The notes below the pieces were generated by a model, which was not told the DNA's origin, ran no database searches, and saw nothing but the letters and a program-made list of their open reading frames with translations. Of a stretch of 32,178 nt of DNA, positions 7,458 to 14,394 are shown piece after piece (the first letter of the stretch is position 1; each line of letters begins with the position of its first letter). The position numbers and the translations under genes are program-made. The DNA comes from Deltaproteobacteria bacterium (GTDB lineage Bacteria > Myxococcota_A > Polyangia > Polyangiales > Polyangiaceae), in NCBI GenBank assembly GCA_016875405.1, contig VGRJ01000049.1:1-32178 (forward strand), given 5' to 3'.

Positions 7458-8558
7458 GTGGGAATCCTGAACAGCTGTACGCGCAATGAGTTCCCTAGCA
7501 AGGTCGATCTCGACGCGGGCGGAGGCTTTGCGTGGTGGTACTGCGACCTCATCGACGCAAACGGCGACGGCGTCGTCCTGATCTGGTTCTTCGGCCTGCC
7601 CTTCCTCCCCGGCTACGAGGGGCGCCGCGAGCGACCTGCGGCTCACCCGGGACTCAACCTCGCGGTCTACCGAGGCGGAGAGCCGAGCTTCTATCTCCTC
7701 GAGGAGCAACCTCAGGCCTCGTACGCCCTCGAGGGCTCGGCCTGGCGCTGGCGCTTCGGAGACTCGACCCTGACGATGCGCTTCGAGGGAGACGAGGTGC
7801 TGCTCGACGGCGAGCTGTCGTTGACGGTTCCGGGCGCGGCAGCCCCGACGCTCGCGACGCTGTCCGTCCGTGGCCTCGCGAGTCGCGTGCGCCCGACCCA
7901 AGGCGACTCGCGCCACGTGTGGTGCCCGATCGCGCCGAGCGCCGAGGGGCGCGTCGAGGTGCTCACGAGCGACGGGGAGCGCTGGAGTCAGGAAGGCCGC
8001 GCCTACCTCGACGCGAACACGAGCCTCGTCCCGCTCTCCGACCTCGATCTCGCCGCGTGGCGCTGGGGTCGCCTCGCCTTCCCGGACCGAGAGGTCGTCT
8101 TCTACGAGGTGACGCGCGCCGAGGATGGCTCGGTGGAGCCGCTCGTGCTCGACATCCCACGCGGCGGCGAGGAGCGGCGCGCGGGTCGAGCGCTCGAGTG
8201 GGGCCGGGCACGTCGGAGCGTCTACGGACTCTCGTGCCCAGACGGCGCGACCCTCGTCGATCCGCTCGGACGGCGGATCGAGGTCCGCGTGCGACACCTC
8301 GTCGAAGATGGCCCGTTTTACCTGCGCTTCACGCTCGAGGCGACCTGCCTGGAGACGGGCGAGCGCGCGCAGGGCTTCGGCGAGCACGTCGAGGTCTCGC
8401 GGCTCGACGTGCCGTGGCAGCGCCCCTTCGTGCGCATGCGGCGGAGGCTCGCCTCGGGCGACAACTCGATGTGGCTGCCGCTCTTCTCGGGTCCGCGGCG
8501 CGGACGGGTGGGGCGGCTCGTACGCCACTGGCTCGGCAGGAGTGAGGCCGCGACATGA
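7458..8558 (+). CDS. crtC: Carotenoid 1,2-hydratase CrtC (hydroxyneurosporene synthase family)
   Basis: CrtC adds water across the 1,2 double bond of an acyclic psi end, giving the tertiary hydroxyl that can later be glycosylated. The predicted 366-residue protein shows the family's N-terminal WWYCDL at 26-31, a hydrophobic LIWFFGLPF strand after it, and many beta-strand-like alternating segments consistent with the lipocalin-like CrtC fold. The length is within the family range. The start is uncertain: GTG 7458 follows GGGAGAGG (7438-7445, 12-base spacer) and lies after the presumed promoter. A TTG at 7413 would fall inside the operator arm. This is the first gene of the plus-strand operon. 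Its stop overlaps the glycosyltransferase start (ATGA), so the hydroxyl-forming and sugar-adding steps are translationally coupled. Confidence 0.85.
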   Translation: MGILNSCTRNEFPSKVDLDAGGGFAWWYCDLIDANGDGVVLIWFFGLPFLPGYEGRRERPAAHPGLNLAVYRGGEPSFYLLEEQPQASYALEGSAWRWRFGDSTLTMRFEGDEVLLDGELSLTVPGAAAPTLATLSVRGLASRVRPTQGDSRHVWCPIAPSAEGRVEVLTSDGERWSQEGRAYLDANTSLVPLSDLDLAAWRWGRLAFPDREVVFYEVTRAEDGSVEPLVLDIPRGGEERRAGRALEWGRARRSVYGLSCPDGATLVDPLGRRIEVRVRHLVEDGPFYLRFTLEATCLETGERAQGFGEHVEVSRLDVPWQRPFVRMRRRLASGDNSMWLPLFSGPRRGRVGRLVRHWLGRSEAAT

Positions 8559-9703
8559 ATGCCCTGCCCTTGCTCGTCGCGGGGCCCGCCGGGCTTCCGC
8601 TGCTCTTGACACTTGTCAACCTTTTTACCTGGCAGCGCGGCACGGTCAGCGGGGGCGACGGCGCGCGCGTCAGCGTACTCATCCCGGCGCGAAACGAGGA
8701 GCGTACGATCGAGGCCTGCGTACGAGCGGCGCTCGCCGATCGCACCAACGTGGAGGAGGTCGTCGTGTACAACGATCAGTCGACCGACGCGACCGGCGAC
8801 ATCGTGCGCGCGCTCGCCGCCGAGGATCGGCGCGTCCGCCTCGTGAAGGGTGCGCCGCTCCCAGCCGGCTGGGTCGGCAAGCCCCACGCGTGCCACCGCC
8901 TCGCGGCCGAAGCGCGGGGTGACGTGCTCTTCTTCGTCGACTCCGACACCGTGCTCGCGCCCGACGGCGTCGCTCGAGCCCTCTCGCTGTTGCGCCCGAA
9001 GGCGGGACCGCGCGCCGCGGCGGTGACGGCCGTGCCGCGGCAGGATGTCGGCTCGCTGTTCGAGCGGATGATCGTCCCGCTGCTCATCCTCACCTACACG
9101 AGCTGGTTCCCGCTGCGCCTCGTCGCGGCGAGCCGTGACCCGCGCTTTCTCGCAGCGAACGGCCAGCTCCTCGCCGTCGAGCGTGATGCCTACGACGCGG
9201 TCGGGGGCTTCGAGAGCGTGCGCAACGAGCTCGTCGACGACATGGCGTTCTGTCGCCGACTGAAGGAGCGCGGTCATCGCCTCGTGTTCGCCGATGGATT
9301 CCACATCGCGCGGTGCCGCATGTACGAGGGCGCGCGTCAGGTGTGGGAAGGCTTCTCCAAGAACCTGTACGAAGGCATCGGTGGGACGCCGCTCGCGCTC
9401 GCGGCGGTCGTGTTGCTGCACGCGGCGTGCTTTCTCGTCCCGTACGTCGCGTGCGCGGTGGGCCTTCTCCGCGGAGACGCGGAGCTCACCTCGTGGGGTG
9501 GACTCGGCGTCGCCATGAACGTGGCGCTTCGGACGCTCCTCGTGCTGCGATTCGCACAGCCGCCGAGCGCCATCGTGACGCACCCCGCGTCGATCGTCGG
9601 GCTGCTCGGCATCGCCGTGAACTCCCTGCGCTGGTCGAGCGCAAACCGCCTCCGCTGGCGCGGGCGCGTGTATCAAGCGCGCAAGGAGCGCCTCGCCTCA
9701 TGA
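8555..9703 (+). CDS. GT2-family carotenoid glycosyltransferase, CruC/CrtQ-like
   Basis: This is predicted to transfer a sugar from a nucleotide sugar to the carotenoid hydroxyl at the membrane. The 382-residue protein has an N-terminal membrane helix (about 3-25), then the GT-A/GT2 landmarks IPARNEE (43-49), NDQSTDAT (73-80) and DSD at 129-131 (metal/nucleotide-sugar site). NGQLLAV, VDDMAFCRRL and QVWEGFSKN, typical of processive-like GT2 acceptor motifs, follow. Two or more C-terminal membrane helices and a terminal RWRGRVY segment, seen in CruC/CrtQ-type enzymes, complete it. ATGA overlaps link it to crtC upstream and to the acyltransferase downstream. CruC of green sulfur bacteria, which makes chlorobactene glucoside, is the closest functional model I can name. 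The sugar identity is not readable from sequence. Confidence 0.85.
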   Translation: MNALPLLVAGPAGLPLLLTLVNLFTWQRGTVSGGDGARVSVLIPARNEERTIEACVRAALADRTNVEEVVVYNDQSTDATGDIVRALAAEDRRVRLVKGAPLPAGWVGKPHACHRLAAEARGDVLFFVDSDTVLAPDGVARALSLLRPKAGPRAAAVTAVPRQDVGSLFERMIVPLLILTYTSWFPLRLVAASRDPRFLAANGQLLAVERDAYDAVGGFESVRNELVDDMAFCRRLKERGHRLVFADGFHIARCRMYEGARQVWEGFSKNLYEGIGGTPLALAAVVLLHAACFLVPYVACAVGLLRGDAELTSWGGLGVAMNVALRTLLVLRFAQPPSAIVTHPASIVGLLGIAVNSLRWSSANRLRWRGRVYQARKERLAS

Positions 9704-10482
9704 CGCCAGCTCACGACGTCGTCCGCGTGACGCGACGCCCTCGGTTCCTGTGGCTCGCGCGCCGCTACGTTCGGTCGCGCATGCGGAGCGCCTTCGACGG
9801 CGTCTTCGCGCGCGGCCTTTCACGAATCCGAGCCCTCGCCGAGCGCGGCCCGCTCATCCTCGCCGCAAACCACGTCGCCTGGTGGGATCCGCTCTTCGCG
9901 GTCCTGCTCGACGAAGCGCTCGGTACGACCGGCTACGCGCTGATGGACGCGCCGAACCTGGGTCGCTTGCCGTTCTTCGGGTGGGTCGGCGCGATCCCGA
10001 TCGTTCGGGACGACGCCCGGCGCGCGCTCGCGCAGCTGCGTGCGTCGGCACGCCTCCTCTCGGGCCCGGCGACGGCGCTGTGGATCTTCCCGCAAGGGAC
10101 GCAGCGGCCCGCTCACCTGAGGCCGCTCGGCGTCAAGAGCGGCGTCGTGCGGCTCGCCGTCGAAGCCCGCGCTCCGGTGGTGCCGCTCGCCCTGAATTAC
10201 CTCTTCCGTCAGACCTCCGAGCCGAGCGCGATCGCGTCGTTCGGGGCACCGCTCGATGCAGAGGAGCTCGGCCGCCGCGGCCTCCTCGACGCGCTTGAGC
10301 GCTCGCTCGCCGAAGAGCTCGCCGCGATCGACGTGTTCGCGACCGAGGGGCGAAAAGACTTCGACACCTTGATCGCGTCACGTCGCTCGGGGGACACGCC
10401 AGGAGCGGCGAGGCTCCTCGCGACGGCGGCGCTTCGACGGACGGACGACGGCGCGACGCGCGCCTCTGGAGGCAGCGCATGA
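9700..10482 (+). CDS. PlsC-family acyltransferase, probably acylates the carotenoid glycoside (CruD-like)
   Basis: This 260-residue lysophospholipid-acyltransferase-fold protein has the catalytic NHVAWWD motif with His58 and Asp63 (HX4D). IPIV follows at about 99-102, and FPQGTQRP at 130-137 takes the place of the usual FPEGT motif, Gln replacing Glu. It lacks a clear signal peptide; a hydrophobic stretch follows Pro51. It is linked by ATGA overlaps to the glycosyltransferase before it and crtD after it. By context it should esterify the carotenoid sugar with a fatty acid, as CruD does for chlorobactene glucoside. A housekeeping 1-acylglycerol-3-phosphate acyltransferase is the alternative, but the tight crt setting argues against it. 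The start is fixed by the overlap at 9700; a longer open frame upstream lies within the glycosyltransferase gene. Confidence 0.82.
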   Translation: MTPAHDVVRVTRRPRFLWLARRYVRSRMRSAFDGVFARGLSRIRALAERGPLILAANHVAWWDPLFAVLLDEALGTTGYALMDAPNLGRLPFFGWVGAIPIVRDDARRALAQLRASARLLSGPATALWIFPQGTQRPAHLRPLGVKSGVVRLAVEARAPVVPLALNYLFRQTSEPSAIASFGAPLDAEELGRRGLLDALERSLAEELAAIDVFATEGRKDFDTLIASRRSGDTPGAARLLATAALRRTDDGATRASGGSA

Positions 10483-11939
10483 CGAGCGCGGTGGTGGTCG
10501 GTGCAGGGATAGGTGGGCTCAGCGCGGCGATCTCGCTCGCGTGTTCGGGGGTGTCCGTGACCGTCGTCGAGGCGTCCGAGCGAGCGGGCGGCAAGGCCGA
10601 CACGGTCGAGCTCGAGGGAGTCGCCGTCGACACCGGGCCGAGCGTGCTCACCATGCCCGACGTGTTCGATGAGCTCTTCCGCGCAGCAGGGACGAGCCTC
10701 GCGGCCGAGGTCACCTTGACGCGGCCCGAGCCAGCCTTCCGCTACGTGTACCCCGACGGCGTGAAGCTCGACGTGTTCCACGAGCTCGAGGCCACGGTCG
10801 AGAGCGTGCGCGCGACGCTCGGGGCCGAGGCGGCGCGCGACTTCTCGGCGTTCCTCGCCTACTCCGAGGTCATCTGGACGACGGCGTCGCCCGAGTTCGT
10901 CTACGGGCCGAGCCCGACGCTCGGACAGCTCGTCATGAAGGGGCCCCGCGCGCTCGCCGCGATGACCAAGATCGACGGCCTCTCGCGGATGCTCGGCGCC
11001 ATCGAGCGACGCGTCCGCTCGTCGCACTTGCGCTGGCTATTCGCGCGCTACGCGACCTACAACGGCTCCGATCCGCGCGTCGCCCCCGCGACCCTCAACT
11101 GCATCGCGCACGTCGAGCTTGGCCTCGGGGGCTTCGGAATCAAGGGCGGCATGCACGAGCTCGTCCGCGCGCTCGTTCGCGCGGCCGAGAGGCGTGGGGT
11201 GACCTTCCGCTTAGGCGAGCCGGTGCGCGAGGTGGTGTTCGCCGGCAAGCGCATCGCGGGGGTGCGCACGGACAGCGGCACGCTCGAGGCCGACCTCGTC
11301 GTCGCCAACGCCGAGGCCGCACACCTCTACCGCGACCTCGCCCCGACGCTCCGCGGGGGTCCGTCCGACGAGCCGCCGAGCACCTCGGGGTGGAACGCCA
11401 TCGTTCGGTCTCGCGCGAGCGAGGCCCGCGCCGCGCACACCGTGCTCTTCCCCGACGACTACCTAGACGAGTTCCGCGACATGTTCGATCGCAAGGTCGC
11501 GCCGAGGTCGCCCACCGTGTACCTGTGCGACCAAGCGCGCTGCCACGAGGTCTCCGGCTGGTCCGGCGACGTGCCCGTGTTCGTGATGGCGAACGCACCG
11601 GCGCTCGGCCGCGACGACGAGGAGCGCCCCGAGGAGTGGGCGGCGCTCGCCCGTGAGGTGCTGGGCCGCGCGCAGCGTAGCGGCCTCCTGCAAACCGACG
11701 CGAAGGTGCTGTGGCAGCGCACCCCGGCCGACCTCGCGCGACGCTTCCCAAGGAGCCGCGGGAGCCTCTACGGCGCCGCGTCGAACAGCTCGATGGCCGC
11801 CTTCAAGCGACCGTCGAACCGCGTTCGCGAGGGCCTGTACCTCGCGAGCGGGAGTGCCCATCCCGGCGGCGGCCTGCCGCTCGCCGCGCTCTCCGGCCGC
11901 GCCGCCGCGCGCGCAGCACTCGAGGATCGACGCGCATGA
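10479..11939 (+). CDS. crtD: CrtD-type carotenoid 3,4-desaturase (CrtI superfamily)
   Basis: This 486-residue FAD-dependent CrtI-family desaturase has GAGIGG at 8-13, AGGKAD near 41-46 and VDTGPSV near 50-57. It ends with the variant C-terminal segment GLYLASGSAHPGGGLPLAALSG (about 452-473), which is the CrtD-like form rather than the GTHPGAG form of the crtI product in the other arm. CrtD enzymes introduce the 3,4 double bond into 1-hydroxy carotenoids made by CrtC, extending conjugation and red-shifting the pigment. Its position immediately after crtC, the glycosyltransferase and the acyltransferase, with ATGA overlaps at both ends, agrees. A second phytoene desaturase acting in series with CrtI, as the two CrtI enzymes of Myxococcus do, is the main alternative. 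Confidence 0.82.
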   Translation: MTSAVVVGAGIGGLSAAISLACSGVSVTVVEASERAGGKADTVELEGVAVDTGPSVLTMPDVFDELFRAAGTSLAAEVTLTRPEPAFRYVYPDGVKLDVFHELEATVESVRATLGAEAARDFSAFLAYSEVIWTTASPEFVYGPSPTLGQLVMKGPRALAAMTKIDGLSRMLGAIERRVRSSHLRWLFARYATYNGSDPRVAPATLNCIAHVELGLGGFGIKGGMHELVRALVRAAERRGVTFRLGEPVREVVFAGKRIAGVRTDSGTLEADLVVANAEAAHLYRDLAPTLRGGPSDEPPSTSGWNAIVRSRASEARAAHTVLFPDDYLDEFRDMFDRKVAPRSPTVYLCDQARCHEVSGWSGDVPVFVMANAPALGRDDEERPEEWAALAREVLGRAQRSGLLQTDAKVLWQRTPADLARRFPRSRGSLYGAASNSSMAAFKRPSNRVREGLYLASGSAHPGGGLPLAALSGRAAARAALEDRRA

Positions 11940-12706
11940 ACATACCGAGCCGATCGATGAGCCCCCTCGCGCGAGCCCTCTCGCTCGCGCTCGCGACGCT
12001 TCCCCTCGCACCCGCCTCGGTCGCGAGGGCCGAGACCGGACCGCTCGCGGGGCGCTGGGCGTTCCTTCAGGTGACGACGAGCGCCGCCGAGATCCCCGTC
12101 ATCGGAAAGGTGTACGCGACCACCAGCGCGGTCTCGATTCACAAGCTGAAGCACAAGGGCAACCGCCTGCGCGGGAAGGGCCGCATCTGCCGCATCGATC
12201 TCGACAGCGGCAGCCCTCTCGTCAAGACCGCGATGCCCGAGGCGCTCCTCGCGTCGCTGCCGGCGCCGCGCATCGACGCTCAGGTCCAGGAGGACGGCGG
12301 AGCGTGGCGCTTCTCGCAAGCCAGGCAGACGATCGTGCTCGGCGCGAAGCTCGACGCGCCGACCACCGACGCGCTCCCGCGGCTCCTCGGCGACCCGCGC
12401 ATCATCGATCAGGACGGTGACGGCGCGCCCGCCGTGACGATCCGAGTGAGCGGGATCGTGAGCGGCGAGCTGCGCGTCGTGCAACGCAGCTGGACCGAGC
12501 TCTCGGGTCGCGGCGCGAGCTCCGAGCGGATCGAGGGGAGCCTTGCGTTCGGGACCGAGCAGGTGATCCTCGACGCGACCTCGTCGATGTTGAAGACGGC
12601 ACCGCCTCAAGCGCCCGAGCCCTCGCGGAGCTACTTTCGGCTGGTGAAGCTCTCGAAGGGCGCGAGCTGCAGCGATGCCCTCGCCGCGACTCGGGAGCGT
12701 CGATGA
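11936..12706 (+). CDS. Exported protein of unknown function embedded in the crt operon
   Basis: I do not recognise a named family. The 256-residue product begins with a signal peptide (hydrophobic stretch after MSPLARAL, cleavage likely after ASVARA near residue 32), so it should be periplasmic or secreted. The mature part is predicted beta-rich, has an acidic DQDGDG segment resembling a calcium-binding DxDxDG loop, and has few Cys. ATGA overlaps couple it upstream to crtD (11936-11939) and downstream to crtU (12703-12706), so it cannot be separated from pigment synthesis. Possible roles, all inferred, are pigment binding, export to the outer membrane or assembly of the glycolipid carotenoid. 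An alternative start at 11957 gives a tidier signal peptide, but the overlap favours 11936. Confidence 0.8.
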   Translation: MNIPSRSMSPLARALSLALATLPLAPASVARAETGPLAGRWAFLQVTTSAAEIPVIGKVYATTSAVSIHKLKHKGNRLRGKGRICRIDLDSGSPLVKTAMPEALLASLPAPRIDAQVQEDGGAWRFSQARQTIVLGAKLDAPTTDALPRLLGDPRIIDQDGDGAPAVTIRVSGIVSGELRVVQRSWTELSGRGASSERIEGSLAFGTEQVILDATSSMLKTAPPQAPEPSRSYFRLVKLSKGASCSDALAATRERR

Positions 12707-14373
12707 ACCCACTGCTCGCGCTCTCGCTCGTCCTCGTCGTAGGGGCCCTGGCGCGGATGGTGCTCGTCGGGCGACACCCTCGTCCCGAGCGACGTACGCT
12801 TGTCGGCGCGCTCGTCGGTCGAGCCGTCGAGCGCCGACTCGGTGGTTACCGCCAGCGCCTCGACGAGGGCGGAGAGGGCTTGCCCAAGCGCCTCGAGGCA
12901 GAGCGCACGGTGCTCGTCGTCGGCAGCGGGATAGCTGGGCTCACGGCCGCAACGACGCTCGCGGAGCGCGGCTTCGCGGTGACCCTTCGCGAGCGAAACC
13001 CCTACCTCGGCGGCAAGATCGGCGCGTGGCGGGAGCGCTCGTCCGACGGCACCGAGCTCGAGGTCGAGCATGGGTTTCACGCCTTCTTTCGGCACTACTA
13101 CAACCTCGACGAGGTGCTCGGGCGCGTCGGAGTGCGGCCGACGTTCAAGGCGATCGACGACTACCTGATCGTCACGCGCGGTGACGAGCGGCTCTCCTTC
13201 GACGACCGCGTGCGAACGCCGCTCCTCAACTTGCTCGATCTCTGGTCGAAGGGCTTCTTTCGGCTGAGCGACATCGTGCTCACGCGGGCGCGTGACCAGA
13301 TGGGCGTCTTTCTCGAGTACGATCCCGAGAAGACCTTCGCGACGTACGACCAAACGAGCTTCGACGACTTCGCTGAAAACGCCGGGCTTCCACCCAAGCT
13401 GCGCGTCGTGTTCAACACGTTCTCGCGTGCCTTCTTCAGCGAGGGCGACAGCCTGAGCGTCGCGGAGCTCGTGAAGAGCTTCCACTTCTACTACCTGTCG
13501 AACGACGCAGGCCTGCTCTACGACTACCCAATTGACGACTATCAAGTTGCCATCCTCGCACCGTGGCGCGCCTACCTCGAGGCTCACGGCGTCGCGATCG
13601 AGCTCGGGCGCGCGGCTGGCGCCATCGGCCCTACGAAGGACGGGTTCGAGGTCGACGGCGTGCGATACGACGCGATGGTCCTCGCGACCGACGTCGCCGG
13701 GACGCGGCGCCTCATCGCCTCGTCACCGGAGCTCGCCGAGCGATACCCCGACCTCGCGCGCGCCCTCGCCGGGGTCCAGTCCTCGCAGCGCTACGCGGTT
13801 TGGCGCGTGTGGCTCGATCGCACCGTACGCGACGATGTTCCGGTCTTCGTCAACACCGAGCGCGAGGTCCTGCTCGACTCGGTGTCGATGTACCACCGCA
13901 TCACGCCGTCGGCTCGCTCCTGGGCGGACGCGAACGGCGGCTCGGTCGTCGAGCTCCACAGCTACGCGGTGCCCGAGCGACTCACCGACGAGGCCGCCGT
14001 CAAGGCCGCGCTGCGCGCTGAGCTTGACCGCTATTTCCCCGAGCTCAAGGGGGCGCGGCTCGTTCACGAAGCCTTCCAGCTGAAGGACGATTTCACAGCA
14101 TTTCATCGAGGTCTTCACTCAGGGAGGCCCACGACCGAGACCGCGGTGCCAGGCCTCGTCCTCGCGGGCGACTGGGTACGGCTCCCCTGCCCGGCGATGC
14201 TCATGGAGGCCGCCGCGACGAGCGGCCTCCTCGCCGCGAACCGCCTGCTCGCGCGCGAGGGGCTGCGACCCGAACCCGTCTACACCGTGCCGCGGCGCGG
14301 CCTGCTTCCGTTTCGGGAGCGCCCGCTCCCGGGCGAGGTCCGGGCGACGCCCGTCCTCGAGACGGCGAGCTGA
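12703..14373 (+). CDS. crtU: Carotene desaturase/methyltransferase CrtU (aromatic-ring-forming)
   Basis: CrtU converts a beta-ionone ring to an aromatic phi- or chi-type ring by desaturation with methyl migration. This 556-residue FAD protein starts with a membrane-anchoring helix (about 3-22) and carries GSGIAG at 74-79. It then shows EHGFHAFFRHYYN at 122-134, a hallmark of the CrtU/CruE branch of the amine-oxidase/CrtI superfamily. Later segments LLDSVSMYHRI and GGSVVELHSYAVPE also fit CrtU. It is coupled by ATGA to the unknown exported protein and is followed 21 bases later by the IgGFc-like lipoprotein gene. It implies that the CrtY-made ring becomes aromatic, as in chlorobactene or isorenieratene. 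Phi versus chi product cannot be told here. Zeta-carotene desaturase and CrtO ketolase are less likely because of the HGFHAFFRHYYN motif. Confidence 0.87.
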   Translation: MNPLLALSLVLVVGALARMVLVGRHPRPERRTLVGALVGRAVERRLGGYRQRLDEGGEGLPKRLEAERTVLVVGSGIAGLTAATTLAERGFAVTLRERNPYLGGKIGAWRERSSDGTELEVEHGFHAFFRHYYNLDEVLGRVGVRPTFKAIDDYLIVTRGDERLSFDDRVRTPLLNLLDLWSKGFFRLSDIVLTRARDQMGVFLEYDPEKTFATYDQTSFDDFAENAGLPPKLRVVFNTFSRAFFSEGDSLSVAELVKSFHFYYLSNDAGLLYDYPIDDYQVAILAPWRAYLEAHGVAIELGRAAGAIGPTKDGFEVDGVRYDAMVLATDVAGTRRLIASSPELAERYPDLARALAGVQSSQRYAVWRVWLDRTVRDDVPVFVNTEREVLLDSVSMYHRITPSARSWADANGGSVVELHSYAVPERLTDEAAVKAALRAELDRYFPELKGARLVHEAFQLKDDFTAFHRGLHSGRPTTETAVPGLVLAGDWVRLPCPAMLMEAAATSGLLAANRLLAREGLRPEPVYTVPRRGLLPFRERPLPGEVRATPVLETAS

Positions 14374-14383
14374 GACGCCGCTC

Positions 14384-14388
14384 GGAGG
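14384..14388 (+). promoter_or_regulatory. Shine-Dalgarno of the IgGFc-like lipoprotein
   Basis: GGAGG with a 6-base spacer to GTG 14395. It decides for GTG 14395 over the internal ATG 14431, which has no ribosome binding site. Confidence 0.75.
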
Positions 14389-14394
14389 CGGCCC

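Noticed and set aside
7353-8612. Upstream extension of the crtY frame to 8612 on the minus strand
   Set aside because: It runs antisense to crtC, is Arg/Glu-rich low-information sequence, and the FAD motif and GGGAG site place the start at 7352.
10479-11939. crtD product as the main phytoene desaturase
   Set aside because: The C-terminal SAHPGGG form and its place after crtC fit CrtD better, and a canonical CrtI is already in the other arm; kept only as an alternative.
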